DNA of 42,952 bases from Dyella_A sp049445995 (GCF_049445995.1 NZ_JBMSDZ010000023.1:1-42952); one strand, 5' to 3'; numbered from the stretch's first letter, positions 16,746 through 25,749 are shown. Translations and numbers: made by a program. Notes: generated by a model from the sequence alone, not told the origin.

Positions 16746-17864
16746 ATGAGCAGCCACTATACCGGCCTGGCCGGGTATGCCCACGACCAGAGCGCCAAGG
16801 CTGGCGTACTGCTGGTGAACCTCGGCACACCGGAAGCGCCCACCGCCCGCAAGGTGCGCCCCTACCTGGCGCAGTTTCTTGGCGACCCGCGCATCATCGA
16901 GCTGCCGCGCTGGCTGTGGAACCTCATCCTGCACGGGGTGATCCTGCGCATTCGGCCCAGGCGCTCGGCCCGCGCCTACGCGCGCATCTGGACCGAGCAG
17001 GGCTCGCCGCTGCGCACCGGCAGCGAGGCGCTGATGCGGGCGCTGCAGGCGGAGATTGCCGCGCGCCGGCCGGGGCCGGTCACCGTCGAGCTGGCGATGC
17101 GCTACGGCGAGCCGTCGGTGCGCCGGCAGATCGAGAAGATGCAGCGCGAAGGCGTGCGCCGGCTGCTGGTGCTGCCGCTGTACCCGCAATATTCGGCGAC
17201 CTCCACCGGCTCGGTGATCGATGCGGTGGCCGACACGCTCAAGGTGCTGCGCTGGCCGCCGGAGCTGCGCCTGATCAACGACTACCACGACGACCCGGCG
17301 CACATCGAGGCGCTGGCGAAAAGCATCGAGGCGTTCTGGGCCGAGCGCGGCCGCGGCGACAAGCTGCTGCTGTCCTTCCACGGCATCCCCGAGCGCTACC
17401 TGCGCGCGGGCGATCCGTACTTCTGCCAGTGCCACGCCACCGCGCGCCTGCTGCGCGAGCGACTGGGGCTGGAGACCGGGCAGATCCTCACCAGCTTCCA
17501 GTCGCGGGTGGGCCGCGAGCGCTGGCTGCACCCGTACACCGACGAGACGGTCAAGCAACTGGCGAAAAACGGCATCAGGAAGCTCGACGTGATTTCTCCG
17601 GGCTTTGCCGTAGACTGCCTGGAGACGCTGGAGGAGATCGCCATGCAGAACCGCGAGTTCTTCCTCGAAGCGGGCGGCACCGACCTGCGCTACATCCCCG
17701 CGCTCAACGACTCGCCCCACCAGGTCAAGGCACTGGCCGACCTGGTGCTGCGCCACGCGCAGGGCTGGCCGGAATTTGCCCCGGACTACGACGCCACAGC
17801 CGTGCGCGCCGGCCAGCTCGCCGCCAAGGCCCGCGCCGATGCCATGCACGGTCGCACCGGCTGA
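16746..17864 (+). CDS. hemH: ferrochelatase
   Basis: HemH inserts Fe2+ into protoporphyrin IX, the last step of heme synthesis. The 372-residue protein starts at the ATG at 16746. Recognisable blocks are GVLLVNLGTPEAP (20-32), AMRYGEPS, LPLYPQYSATSTGS (143-156), LSFHGIPERY with catalytic His212, and SPGFAVDCLETLEEI with the conserved acidic residues (284-298). Length is normal for proteobacteria. An alpha/beta hydrolase gene follows after 5 bases and is probably co-transcribed. Confidence 0.95.
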   Translation: MSSHYTGLAGYAHDQSAKAGVLLVNLGTPEAPTARKVRPYLAQFLGDPRIIELPRWLWNLILHGVILRIRPRRSARAYARIWTEQGSPLRTGSEALMRALQAEIAARRPGPVTVELAMRYGEPSVRRQIEKMQREGVRRLLVLPLYPQYSATSTGSVIDAVADTLKVLRWPPELRLINDYHDDPAHIEALAKSIEAFWAERGRGDKLLLSFHGIPERYLRAGDPYFCQCHATARLLRERLGLETGQILTSFQSRVGRERWLHPYTDETVKQLAKNGIRKLDVISPGFAVDCLETLEEIAMQNREFFLEAGGTDLRYIPALNDSPHQVKALADLVLRHAQGWPEFAPDYDATAVRAGQLAAKARADAMHGRTG

Positions 17865-17892
17865 AGCACATGGGCGAGAAGCACATGGGCGA
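17863..17892 (+). repeat. 15-bp tandem duplication creating two start codons
   Basis: GAAGCACATGGGCGA occurs twice in a row, at 17863-17877 and 17878-17892. Each copy contains an in-frame ATG for the hydrolase (17870 and 17885), and the first copy overlaps the hemH stop. It adds five residues at the N-terminus if the first ATG is used. Confidence 0.8.
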
Positions 17893-18727
17893 GCCGCGCG
17901 AACTTCGCATCGACCTGCCCGCCCTGCGGCTGGCCGCGCTGGCCTGGGGCGACGACGACGCGCCGCCGCTGCTCGCCCTGCACGGCTGGCTGGACAACGC
18001 CGCCAGCTTCGCGCGGCTCGCCCCGCGGCTGGCCGCGCGGCATCGGGTGATCGCGCTGGACCTGCCCGGTCACGGCCACTCCGATCATCTGGGCGAGGGT
18101 GCCAGCTATCACTGGTCGGACTACGTGCGCGCCGTACTCGGCGCCGCCGACGCACTGGGGCTCGAGCGCTACGCGCTGCTGGGCCATTCGCTGGGCGCCG
18201 GCATCGCCTCGATGGTGGCCGCCGCCCGGCCCGAACGCATCGAACGCCTGCTGCTGATCGAAGGCCTCGGCCTGCTCGGCGACGACGGCACGCAGACACT
18301 GCAGCGCTTCCGCCACGCGCTCGCCCACGAGCCGGCCGGCAAGCGCCTGCGCACCTTCGCCAGCATCAAGCAGGCGATCAGCGCGCGCACCCTGGCCAGC
18401 GGCCTGCCGGCCAGCCAGGCGCGACCGATCATCGAACGCGCGCTGCGCGAAGCCGACGGCGGCTGGCAGTGGCGCAGCGACCCGCGCATCAACCGCCCCA
18501 CCCCGCTGCGGCTGGCCGAAAGCCAGATCCACGCCCTGCTCGCCGGCATCGACGCCCCCACCCGCCTGCTGCTGGCCGAACCGGCCACCTCGTACCTGCC
18601 CAGCGCACCGATGCAGCGCCGCGCCGCGTGCGTGCGCGCTATCCGCGTCGCGCACATGACCGGTGGGCATCATCTGCATCTGGAGCATGCCGAGGCGGTG
18701 GCGGAGTGGGCGTTGGCGGCGGGCTGA
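17870..18727 (+). CDS. alpha/beta hydrolase (SERHL-like)
   Basis: The 285-residue cytoplasmic hydrolase has the oxyanion-hole HGWLDNAASF (38-47), DLPGHGHSDH (64-73), nucleophile elbow GHSLG with Ser107, and a C-terminal His in GGHHLHLEH. The HGWLDNA block resembles the serine hydrolase-like (SERHL) group. The substrate cannot be told. The start is either 17870 or 17885 because of the 15-bp duplication. It follows hemH at 5 bases. Confidence 0.85.
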   Translation: MGEKHMGEPRELRIDLPALRLAALAWGDDDAPPLLALHGWLDNAASFARLAPRLAARHRVIALDLPGHGHSDHLGEGASYHWSDYVRAVLGAADALGLERYALLGHSLGAGIASMVAAARPERIERLLLIEGLGLLGDDGTQTLQRFRHALAHEPAGKRLRTFASIKQAISARTLASGLPASQARPIIERALREADGGWQWRSDPRINRPTPLRLAESQIHALLAGIDAPTRLLLAEPATSYLPSAPMQRRAACVRAIRVAHMTGGHHLHLEHAEAVAEWALAAG

Positions 18728-18798
18728 TCCAACCGCCGCGACGTCCGCGAGTCACGACAGGTGCCTTTCGTTCGAATCGCGCAGACACGCAGCCCAAA

Positions 18799-18943
18799 CC
18801 CCACCCCGACATGCCAGCGAAAGCTCATACCGCGTCCCGTACGAAGCCGCATTTGCACCCCACCCCGTCATGCCAGCGAAAGCTGGCATCCAGCGCCTTC
18901 AGGTTCGAAGCGCAAGGTGCTGGATACCGGCGTTCGCCGGTAT
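18799..18943. repeat. paired REP hairpins (BIME-like)
   Basis: The block CCCCACCCCG(A/T)CATGCCAGCGAAAGCT occurs twice, at about 18799-18824 and 18858-18883. The second copy forms the hairpin ATGCCAGC-GAAA-GCTGGCAT (18870-18889). A facing hairpin ATACCGGC-GTTC-GCCGGTAT follows at 18924-18943. Loops match the gltB-gltD element while stem bases differ in a paired way. It fills most of the 300 bp between the hydrolase and the NatB-like gene; no gene is seen there. Confidence 0.75.
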
Positions 18944-19028
18944 GTCGATGGCGCATGGCGGCTCTCCGGCAAATGAGAACGCCATGGTAAGCGAGGGCGA
19001 CACGCGCGCGCCGTCCTCGCCGTGGGTG

Positions 19029-20234
19029 TCAGCCGGAGATCGCCAGCCGCTCGGAGCGGTACAGCTGCATGGTGACGCCCGCCACGATGATCGCCGCCAG
19101 CGCACTGCCGCCCAGGCAATAGGCCAGGTGCAGCGGACTCACGCCGGTGCCGCGCACCAGGTCGAGGATGCCCAGGTGCTGGCCGAGCAGCGGCACGGCG
19201 TACATCCAGTCCTGCGGCTTGATCGGCATCACCATCAGCGCCACGCTGGGCAGGATAGGCAGCATCATCAGCAGCGACACGTAGGTCTGCGCCTCGCGGT
19301 AGCTCTTGGCGAACGCCGCCACCATCGACTGCAGCGCGCCGAGCAGCACGATCATCGGCAACTGCAGCAGCAGCACGTGCAGCGCGAACGACGGCCCCAG
19401 GTGCAGCTCCATGCCCAGCTTCTCCGCCGGCACGAAGCGGCCGACGATGCCGAAGCCGACCAGGCAGATCACCAGGCTGGCGGTGGAGAACGCGCAGATC
19501 GCCGCCAGCTTGCCCAGGAAGATCTTCCAGCGCGGCACCGGATTGGCAAACAGCGGCTCCAGCGATTGCCGCTCGCGCTCACCGGCAGTGAGGTCGATCG
19601 CCAGGTACATGCCGCCGATGAACAACGTGAGCACGAACAGGTACGGCAGGATGTTGAACAGCAGCACGGCGCGCGATTGGGCCGTGGCCTGATCGCGCTT
19701 GGCCACCACCACCGGAATCGCAGTGGCCGGCGACAGCCCGCGCGCCACCAGCCGCATCGCCCCCTGCACGCGCGCATAGCCCTCGATGAGCTTGGTCACC
19801 CGTTCCACCGGCGTGTTGGCATCGCGCTGGGAGGAGTCGTAGATCACCTCCACCTGCACCGGTTCGCCCTTGCGCCAGGCCTCGGGGTAATCGGCGCGAA
19901 TGCGCAGGGCGAGATCGATCTCCTGGTTGCGTACCGCCGCCTCCGGATCGGCGATCGCCGGCTGCGGCACCACGCCGCCGGCCTTGAGCGCATCGACCAG
20001 GTTGGGGGCGTACTGCGCGCCGATCACCGGTACTTTCAGCGGCTTGTCCGCCTTGTCCAGCTCGCGATTGATGGTGAAGTTGATCAGCATCACGAACATC
20101 AGCGGCGTCAGCAGCGGGCCGGTGAGGAACGCGCTGGTCAGCGTACGGCGGTCGCGCAGGTTCTCGCGCACCTCCTTGAGGAACACGGTGAGCACGGCAC
20201 GGGTGCGGCGCACGGGGTTGTCCAGGGCATTCAT
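19029..20234 (-). CDS. ABC exporter permease, NatB-like
   Basis: This 401-residue membrane protein has an N-terminal helix (TSAFLTGPLLTPLMFVMLINFTI), a large extracytoplasmic domain (about 55-185), and five or six further helices. The segment LTAGERERQSLEPLFANPVPRWKIFLGK is the cytoplasmic loop typical of ABC-2/NatB permeases. NatB-type permeases export Na+ or other small substrates in known cases; the substrate here is unknown. Its ATG overlaps the stop of the ATPase gene (ATGA). It is the last gene of a seven-gene coupled operon. Confidence 0.88.
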   Translation of the reverse strand: MNALDNPVRRTRAVLTVFLKEVRENLRDRRTLTSAFLTGPLLTPLMFVMLINFTINRELDKADKPLKVPVIGAQYAPNLVDALKAGGVVPQPAIADPEAAVRNQEIDLALRIRADYPEAWRKGEPVQVEVIYDSSQRDANTPVERVTKLIEGYARVQGAMRLVARGLSPATAIPVVVAKRDQATAQSRAVLLFNILPYLFVLTLFIGGMYLAIDLTAGERERQSLEPLFANPVPRWKIFLGKLAAICAFSTASLVICLVGFGIVGRFVPAEKLGMELHLGPSFALHVLLLQLPMIVLLGALQSMVAAFAKSYREAQTYVSLLMMLPILPSVALMVMPIKPQDWMYAVPLLGQHLGILDLVRGTGVSPLHLAYCLGGSALAAIIVAGVTMQLYRSERLAISG

Positions 20235-20965
20235 GCGGCGAGGCCCTCCTCGCTGCCGATCAGTTTCACGAAGGCTTCCTCCAGGTTGCTCTCGCCGGTC
20301 TGCGCATGCAGCTCGTCCGGCGTGGCATCGGCGACCACGCGGCCGCGCGCGATCACCACGATGCGGTCACATAGCGCGCCCACCTCCTGCATGATGTGGC
20401 TGGAGAACAGCACGCAGCGGCCCTCCGCCTTCAGGTTGAGCATGAACTCGCGCAGCGCGCGGGTGGCCATCACGTCCAGGCCGTTGGTCGGCTCGTCCAG
20501 AATCACGTTGCGCGGGTCGTGGATCAGCGCGCGGGCGATCGCGGTCTTCACCCGCTGGCCCTGCGAGAAGCCCTCGGTGCGCCGGTCGGCGATGTCGGCC
20601 ATGTCCAGCGCGCCGATCAAGGCCTCGCGGCGCGTACGCAGCTCGTCTTCCGGCAGACCCTGCAGGCGCCCGAAGTAGTCGATGTTCTCGCGCGCGGTGA
20701 GGCGCTTGTAGAGGCCGCGCGCATCGGGCAGCACGCCCAGCCGGCGACGCACTGACAGCGGATCGACCGCCGCGTCGATGCCGTCCACCAGCACCTGGCC
20801 GCGGTCGGGCGCCATCAGCGTGTAGAGCATGCGCAGCGTGGTGGTCTTGCCGGCGCCGTTAGGGCCGAGCAGGCCGGTGATCTCGCCGTCGCGGGCGGCG
20901 AACGTGACGCCATCGACGGCGTTCACCGCGCCGAAGGCCTTGTGCAGATCCTTCACCTCGATCAT
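20231..20965 (-). CDS. ABC exporter ATPase, NatA-like
   Basis: The 244-residue ATPase has Walker A GPNGAGKT (34-41), signature FSQGQRVKTAIARALIHDP, Walker B VILDEPTNGLD, and the switch His in LFSSHIMQEV. It energises the NatB-like permease encoded next. The start at 20965 follows AGGAG nine bases away. That ATG overlaps the stop of the preceding small membrane protein, and its own stop overlaps the permease ATG. Confidence 0.9.
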   Translation of the reverse strand: MIEVKDLHKAFGAVNAVDGVTFAARDGEITGLLGPNGAGKTTTLRMLYTLMAPDRGQVLVDGIDAAVDPLSVRRRLGVLPDARGLYKRLTARENIDYFGRLQGLPEDELRTRREALIGALDMADIADRRTEGFSQGQRVKTAIARALIHDPRNVILDEPTNGLDVMATRALREFMLNLKAEGRCVLFSSHIMQEVGALCDRIVVIARGRVVADATPDELHAQTGESNLEEAFVKLIGSEEGLAA

Positions 20966-21132
20966 GGCGTGGCACTCCTGGTCCGGCATGAGCTTGCGCG
21001 CAGCAGCACCGACAGGGCGACCATCAGCGGAAGCAGAATCTGGGCGAAGAACGGGGGCGCGCTGCACAGCGCCGCGATGAACATGGCCGCCGCCCACAGC
21101 AGTGCGGCAAAAAGGGTTTGCTGCTTTTTCAC
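20962..21132 (-). CDS. 56-residue membrane protein in the coupled operon
   Basis: A GTG at 21132 overlaps the TGA of the peptidase gene (GTGA), and the stop overlaps the ATPase ATG (ATGA). The product begins MKKQQTLFAALLWAAAMFIAA and has two hydrophobic stretches, about 7-22 and 28-46, followed by a short Cys/Arg tail. It is too small for most gene finders and matches no family I recognise. The double overlap is the main evidence that it is translated. It may be a small accessory subunit of the ABC exporter. Confidence 0.6.
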   Translation of the reverse strand: MKKQQTLFAALLWAAAMFIAALCSAPPFFAQILLPLMVALSVLLRASSCRTRSATP

Positions 21133-22709
21133 GGCGTCGCTCCGTTGAAATCGATGAACATCGGGGTGGGCTTGAGACGCTCCAGGCAGCTGGCGTCGAG
21201 CGTCTTCGGCTGCAGGTCTTCGACGAAGTGCTTGACGATCTTCGGCATGCAACCGGCGCCGATCACGTTATGACCCTGGCCGGTGGCCACGAGGTGGCGC
21301 GCATTGCTCAAGCCCTTGAGCACCTCCTGGCCGTAGCGCGGCGGCGTTACCGGGTCGTACTGACCGGACAGCAGCAGCACCGGCTTGTCGGTCTTCAGCG
21401 GGTCGTGGAAATCCTTTGGCCGCGTGCCGTGCGGCCACACGCTGCAGACCGTGGTGAGCGCGTCGATCATGCGCGTGCCCAGGATGGTGTGCTCGTCCTG
21501 CGGGCGCGGGGTGAACAGGTCGGCGTCCTCGCTGCAGATCACCGAGGACTGCATGCCGCCGTTCATGGTGTCGGCGAGGTCGCCGGAGAGCAGCTTGGCC
21601 TGTCCCAGCAGCGGGCCGACGTCGCCGTGCGCGGCCGCGTCGATCGACAGCGGCAGCAGCGCCGCGGTGATCGGCGAGTAGGCGAACATGCGCACCACGC
21701 TGGCCAGCGAGAACTCGCTCAGCCGGCGCTGCACGGTCTGGTAGCTCTGCGGGTCGCGGAAGCTCACCGTGTGCGGGTTGGCGCGCAGCGCGTCGCGCAG
21801 CTGGTACAGCGTCTGGTACGGGTCGCCAAAGCGCTTGTGGCACTCCGCATCGGCGGTGCAGCGGGCGAACTGCGCCTTCAGTGCATCGTCCAGGTTCTGC
21901 GCGAAGTCCTCGCCCAGCACCAGCGAGTTCGGCACCACGCCATCGAGCACCATTGCGCGCACCGCGTCGGGATAGCGCATCAGGTACTGCTGTGCCATGC
22001 GCGTACCGTAGGAGACGCCGACCAGGTCGAAGCTCGGCGAGCCCAGCGCCTTGCGCACGTCTTCCAGATCCTGGGCGGCGATGGTGGTGGTGTAGAAGCG
22101 CGGATCGGCGTTCTTCTCCACCTGCGCCAGACAGCGGGTGATCTCGGCCTTGAGTTTTTCCGGATCGTCCTCGACGTCATCGTCGGGCGTGGCCGGCTTC
22201 TCGTCGTTCTTGCAGCTCAATGGATGCGAGCCGCCGGTGCCGCGCTGGTCCAGCAGCAGCAGGTTGCGGTGCGCGAGCAGCGGATCGAGCGCGGCAACCG
22301 CTGCCGCCGCGTTCTCGGTGGCCGCCTGGCCGGGACCGCCGGCGAGGAACACCAGCATGTCCCTGGCCGCCACTTCCGCGTTCGAACGCACCACCGCCAG
22401 GCGCAGCTTGATCCTGCGGCTGGCCGGATCGTCGCGGTTCTCCGGCACCTCGAACGGCGCGCACCACGCGGCGGTGGTCTGAGCGCTGTGGGGCTGGCCC
22501 AGCTCACACGCGGTCAGCGTGAGCGAACCGAGCTTCCAGGTGGCCGGTGGCGCCGGCTTGACCGGCGCGGCCGGCACGGACGATGCGCCGGTACTTGCAG
22601 GCGTCGGCTCGGCCGCCTTGCGTCGATGGGCCACATGGTTGGCGACAAGGATCGCGACTGCAATCGCGACCGCCACGCCCATGCGTCCTGCTCTGGATTT
22701 CATGCTCAC
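21129..22709 (-). CDS. secreted TAP-like alpha/beta hydrolase (S33 peptidase)
   Basis: The 526-residue protein has an N-terminal signal or anchor helix (GVAVAIAVAILVANHVA, 11-27). Its catalytic core is of the tripeptidyl aminopeptidase/proline iminopeptidase type: FLAGGPGQA (121-129), LLDQRGTGGSHPLSC, nucleophile GVSYGT with Ser233, Asp in LSGQYDPVTPP, and His in TGQGHNV. Such enzymes release N-terminal residues or short peptides. It lies inside the XRE-NatAB operon, overlapping the genes on both sides by 4 bases. Processing of a secreted peptide is a reasonable inference only. Confidence 0.87.
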   Translation of the reverse strand: MSMKSRAGRMGVAVAIAVAILVANHVAHRRKAAEPTPASTGASSVPAAPVKPAPPATWKLGSLTLTACELGQPHSAQTTAAWCAPFEVPENRDDPASRRIKLRLAVVRSNAEVAARDMLVFLAGGPGQAATENAAAAVAALDPLLAHRNLLLLDQRGTGGSHPLSCKNDEKPATPDDDVEDDPEKLKAEITRCLAQVEKNADPRFYTTTIAAQDLEDVRKALGSPSFDLVGVSYGTRMAQQYLMRYPDAVRAMVLDGVVPNSLVLGEDFAQNLDDALKAQFARCTADAECHKRFGDPYQTLYQLRDALRANPHTVSFRDPQSYQTVQRRLSEFSLASVVRMFAYSPITAALLPLSIDAAAHGDVGPLLGQAKLLSGDLADTMNGGMQSSVICSEDADLFTPRPQDEHTILGTRMIDALTTVCSVWPHGTRPKDFHDPLKTDKPVLLLSGQYDPVTPPRYGQEVLKGLSNARHLVATGQGHNVIGAGCMPKIVKHFVEDLQPKTLDASCLERLKPTPMFIDFNGATP

Positions 22710-22906
22710 GTGCTGCTCCCCGGGTCGAAGATGGATTCGATCGGCTGCCCGAACAGCCGCGCGATCTTGAAGGCCAGCGGCAGGCTCGGGTCGTACTTGC
22801 CCGTCTCGATGGCGTGGATGGTTTGCCGCGACACGTCCAGCCGCGCGGCCAGATCCGCCTGCGACCAGCCCTGCTCCCCGCGCAGGTCGCGCAGGCGGTT
22901 GTTCAT
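22706..22906 (-). CDS. small XRE-family transcriptional regulator
   Basis: The 66-residue protein is essentially one helix-turn-helix domain: LRDLRGEQGWSQADLAARLD, then VSRQTIHAIETGKYDPSLPL and AFKIARLFGQPIESIF. This YozG-like group is often encoded with small membrane proteins. The ATG at 22906 overlaps the stop of the upstream membrane protein gene, and its stop overlaps the peptidase start. It is the natural candidate to bind the paired 18-bp arms at the operon promoter, giving autoregulation. Confidence 0.9.
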   Translation of the reverse strand: MNNRLRDLRGEQGWSQADLAARLDVSRQTIHAIETGKYDPSLPLAFKIARLFGQPIESIFDPGSST

Positions 22907-23304
22907 GGTCGGGCGTACCGCCGCGCCACCGCCCACTTGGCCAGCCCGTAGCTGCCGAACAGCGCCGGCATCACCAATATCGCCACCAGGAATGCCGGCA
23001 CCCTGGGAAACGCGCCCACGCTCAGCAACAGGCCGTAGCTGAAAAAGCCGAAGCCGGTGACCAGGGCGGCGATGGCGAACGCTTCCAGATCGATGCGCCG
23101 CTCCAGCTCATCCTCGTCGCGGATCAGCCGCACCACCGCGCGGATCACGCCGATCACCGGCAGCAGCGGGGCGATCGCCAGCACGAAGCGCCAGGGGCTG
23201 GCTAGCAGCCGCGGCGCCAGCACGCCGTACAGCACGATCAGCACCACATAGGCACCCATCGCGGTGAAGAACTCGCGCAGGTAGCGGCTGTGGATGGCGC
23301 GCAT
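22903..23304 (-). CDS. membrane protein B of the XRE operon
   Basis: From the ATG at 23304 the 133-residue product has about four membrane helices (FFTAMGAYVVLIVLYGVLAP; FVLAIAPLLPVIGVIRAVV; AFAIAALVTGFGFFSYGLLL; PAFLVAILVMPALFGSYGLA). Between helices 2 and 3 lies RDEDELERRIDLEAFAIA. That acidic/basic motif resembles HSDEFEQRVHLVALGVA in the gene upstream, so the two look like distant paralogues. Its start shares one base with the upstream stop (TGATG), and its stop overlaps the XRE ATG. The function is unknown. Confidence 0.75.
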   Translation of the reverse strand: MRAIHSRYLREFFTAMGAYVVLIVLYGVLAPRLLASPWRFVLAIAPLLPVIGVIRAVVRLIRDEDELERRIDLEAFAIAALVTGFGFFSYGLLLSVGAFPRVPAFLVAILVMPALFGSYGLAKWAVARRYARP

Positions 23305-23948
23305 CACGGCGGCGTCCCGGCACGATCGCCGGCATGATCGCGGCGATCGCGGCGCCAGCGGCGCCAGCGGCGCACCGCCGCGATCGCCGCGAAGACGATG
23401 CACGATCCGCCGATGCCGACGAGCATGCCCGCACCGGTGCCGTCCAGCCGCCCGCGCCACCAGGCGGCCAGCAGCACCACGCCCATCAGTGCCGCCACCA
23501 GCAACAGGCGCAGCGGCAGCGACCACACCGAGGCCTGCTCGCACTCCGTACTGCCGCCGTAGCGGCGGGTGATCACCCACCAGCGCGTCAGGCTGTAGGT
23601 CACCATCATCACCGGGAACACCCAGATCAGGATGCTGCCGTCCAGCGGCACCGCGCCGGCCGCCGCCAGCAGGCCGCCGGTCAGGCTCAGCGCCGCCAGC
23701 ACCGCGCTGGCCACGCCCAGCGCGACCAGATGCACGCGCTGCTCGAACTCGTCGCTGTGCGCCACCTTGCGCGCCATCAGGGCGATCACGTAGAGCATCG
23801 GCAGGGCGGGCACCGCGGCCAGCAGAATTTTCAGCCAGAGCCCGGGCGTGGTCCGCGCCAGCGGCCACACCAGCACCATCGTCACGACATAGACCAGCAT
23901 GGTGATGCTGACGTGGCGCTGGTACGCGCGCTCGCTCAGACGCTTCAT
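23304..23948 (-). CDS. membrane protein A of the XRE operon
   Basis: The ATG at 23948 follows GGGGGAGC. The 214-residue product has about six helices, including SITMLVYVVTMVLVWPLA, ILLAAVPALPMLYVIALMA and SLPLRLLLVAALMGVVLLAAW. The segment HSDEFEQRVHLVALGVASAVLAAL matches a motif in membrane protein B. It ends in a very Arg-rich tail (RRWRRWRRDRRDHAGDRAG). It is the first gene of the operon, downstream of the promoter at 24059-24087. I do not recognise a named function. Confidence 0.75.
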   Translation of the reverse strand: MKRLSERAYQRHVSITMLVYVVTMVLVWPLARTTPGLWLKILLAAVPALPMLYVIALMARKVAHSDEFEQRVHLVALGVASAVLAALSLTGGLLAAAGAVPLDGSILIWVFPVMMVTYSLTRWWVITRRYGGSTECEQASVWSLPLRLLLVAALMGVVLLAAWWRGRLDGTGAGMLVGIGGSCIVFAAIAAVRRWRRWRRDRRDHAGDRAGTPP

Positions 23949-24038
23949 GGCGCCGCTCCCCCGCCCTTCCGGCTCGTACCCGGATCGGCCGTCGCACCCC
24001 ACGAGCCACCGTGCATTCCCCACTCCATCGCCCACCCC

Positions 24039-24099
24039 TGTAAAGCACCCTTGACAGCAAGATAAGTGGTGCGCCGCCCTGTGTCAAGCATGCTTTACA
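24039..24099 (-). promoter_or_regulatory. operon promoter between two 18-bp inverted operator arms
   Basis: On the minus strand TTGACA (24087-24082) and TATCTT (24064-24059) are 17 bases apart, a good sigma70 promoter. They are bracketed by TGTAAAGCATGCTTGACA (24099-24082) and its inverted copy at 24039-24056, which reads TGTAAAGCACCCTTGACA on the other strand. That is 16 of 18 matching. The -35 lies inside one arm and the start site in or near the other, so a dimer bound to both would block RNA polymerase. Confidence 0.7.
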
Positions 24100-24340
24100 A
24101 GGATGCGGGTTATCGGCTCTTGGCCCCGAAACTTGATAGACGAAACTGTGATGTAATTTGCAGAATGTGACGATCTGCGTCGAATCTTCACAGTGTCCGT
24201 CACACTTTCACGGCTTCGCCAAAAAACGCCCCTACCCAAGAAGGGCGAGAATTATGCGACTGACTGCGCGCCATTCCATAGTGGCACGCCGTGTGCTTGG
24301 AAGGATCCGGCCACATTTCACTTACATGCAGGGGAAAACC

Positions 24341-24955
24341 ATGCTCGTCAACAAGACGCTGCTCGCCACCTTGATCGCGATCGGGATCGCCGCCGTTATT
24401 CCGGCCGGAAGCGCCGATGCCGCAACCTCGGCTACCGCCAGCGGCCAGACCACCTTCAAAGTGACTCTGCAGCCGGTACTGGTCCTGGACTACTACCAAG
24501 AGATCGATCTCACGGTGGACTCGGCCGCACTGAATACTCTGGTCAGCGGGGCCGGCAACACCAAAACCACTCAGGCTGTCACCGCCACGGCTTCTGGCGC
24601 ATCGCTGTCGGCTGATGCCGCGCTCAAGACCAGCACCGGCGGGCTGAAGAACATCAGCCTCACGTTGAAAAATACCTGGTCGCTGCGCTCCATCCTGGGC
24701 AAAAGCAGTCAGACGACGGTAGCGATCGGCCTGAACAGCGCCAACGGCAGCAGCGCCACGCTTTCCGGCACGGCCGACAGCAACTCAAAGATCGCCCTGA
24801 GCGCTCCGGGCACCAGCTTTACCGGCAGCACCGGTGGAACCGGCTTTGCCAACCCGGTCTATGGCGATGTCACGATGACGATGGACATGAGCAACGCCAC
24901 GAGCGCCGATACCTATACGGGCGCCACCATCTATATCACCGCTACTTCCACCTGA
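24341..24955 (+). CDS. fimbrial major subunit candidate
   Basis: The ATG at 24341 follows AGGGGA. The 204-residue product has a signal peptide (LLATLIAIGIAAVIPAGSADA). The mature part is Ser/Thr/Gly/Ala-rich, has no cysteine, and shows alternating beta-strand patterns such as TTFKVTLQPVLVLDYYQEIDL and GDVTMTMDMSNATSADTYTGATIYITA. Position and composition fit a pilin secreted by the chaperone-usher genes downstream. The lack of a disulphide fits the alternative rather than the classical type 1 pilin. No close named family was recognised. Confidence 0.65.
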   Translation: MLVNKTLLATLIAIGIAAVIPAGSADAATSATASGQTTFKVTLQPVLVLDYYQEIDLTVDSAALNTLVSGAGNTKTTQAVTATASGASLSADAALKTSTGGLKNISLTLKNTWSLRSILGKSSQTTVAIGLNSANGSSATLSGTADSNSKIALSAPGTSFTGSTGGTGFANPVYGDVTMTMDMSNATSADTYTGATIYITATST

Positions 24956-24975
24956 TCGCAGTTGCACCTGCCACG

Positions 24976-25745
<770 letters not shown>

Positions 25746-25749
<4 letters not shown>

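Noticed and set aside
24051..24080. Plus-strand TTGACA as a promoter for the fimbrial operon
   Set aside because: No -10 lies 16-18 bases downstream (the bases are GC-rich); this TTGACA is the mirror arm of the minus-strand operator.
24120..24215. Possible Clp/CRP-like sites (TGTGA half-sites) upstream of the fimbrial operon
   Set aside because: Several TGTGA/TCACA halves occur, but none has the 6-base spacing of the full palindrome.
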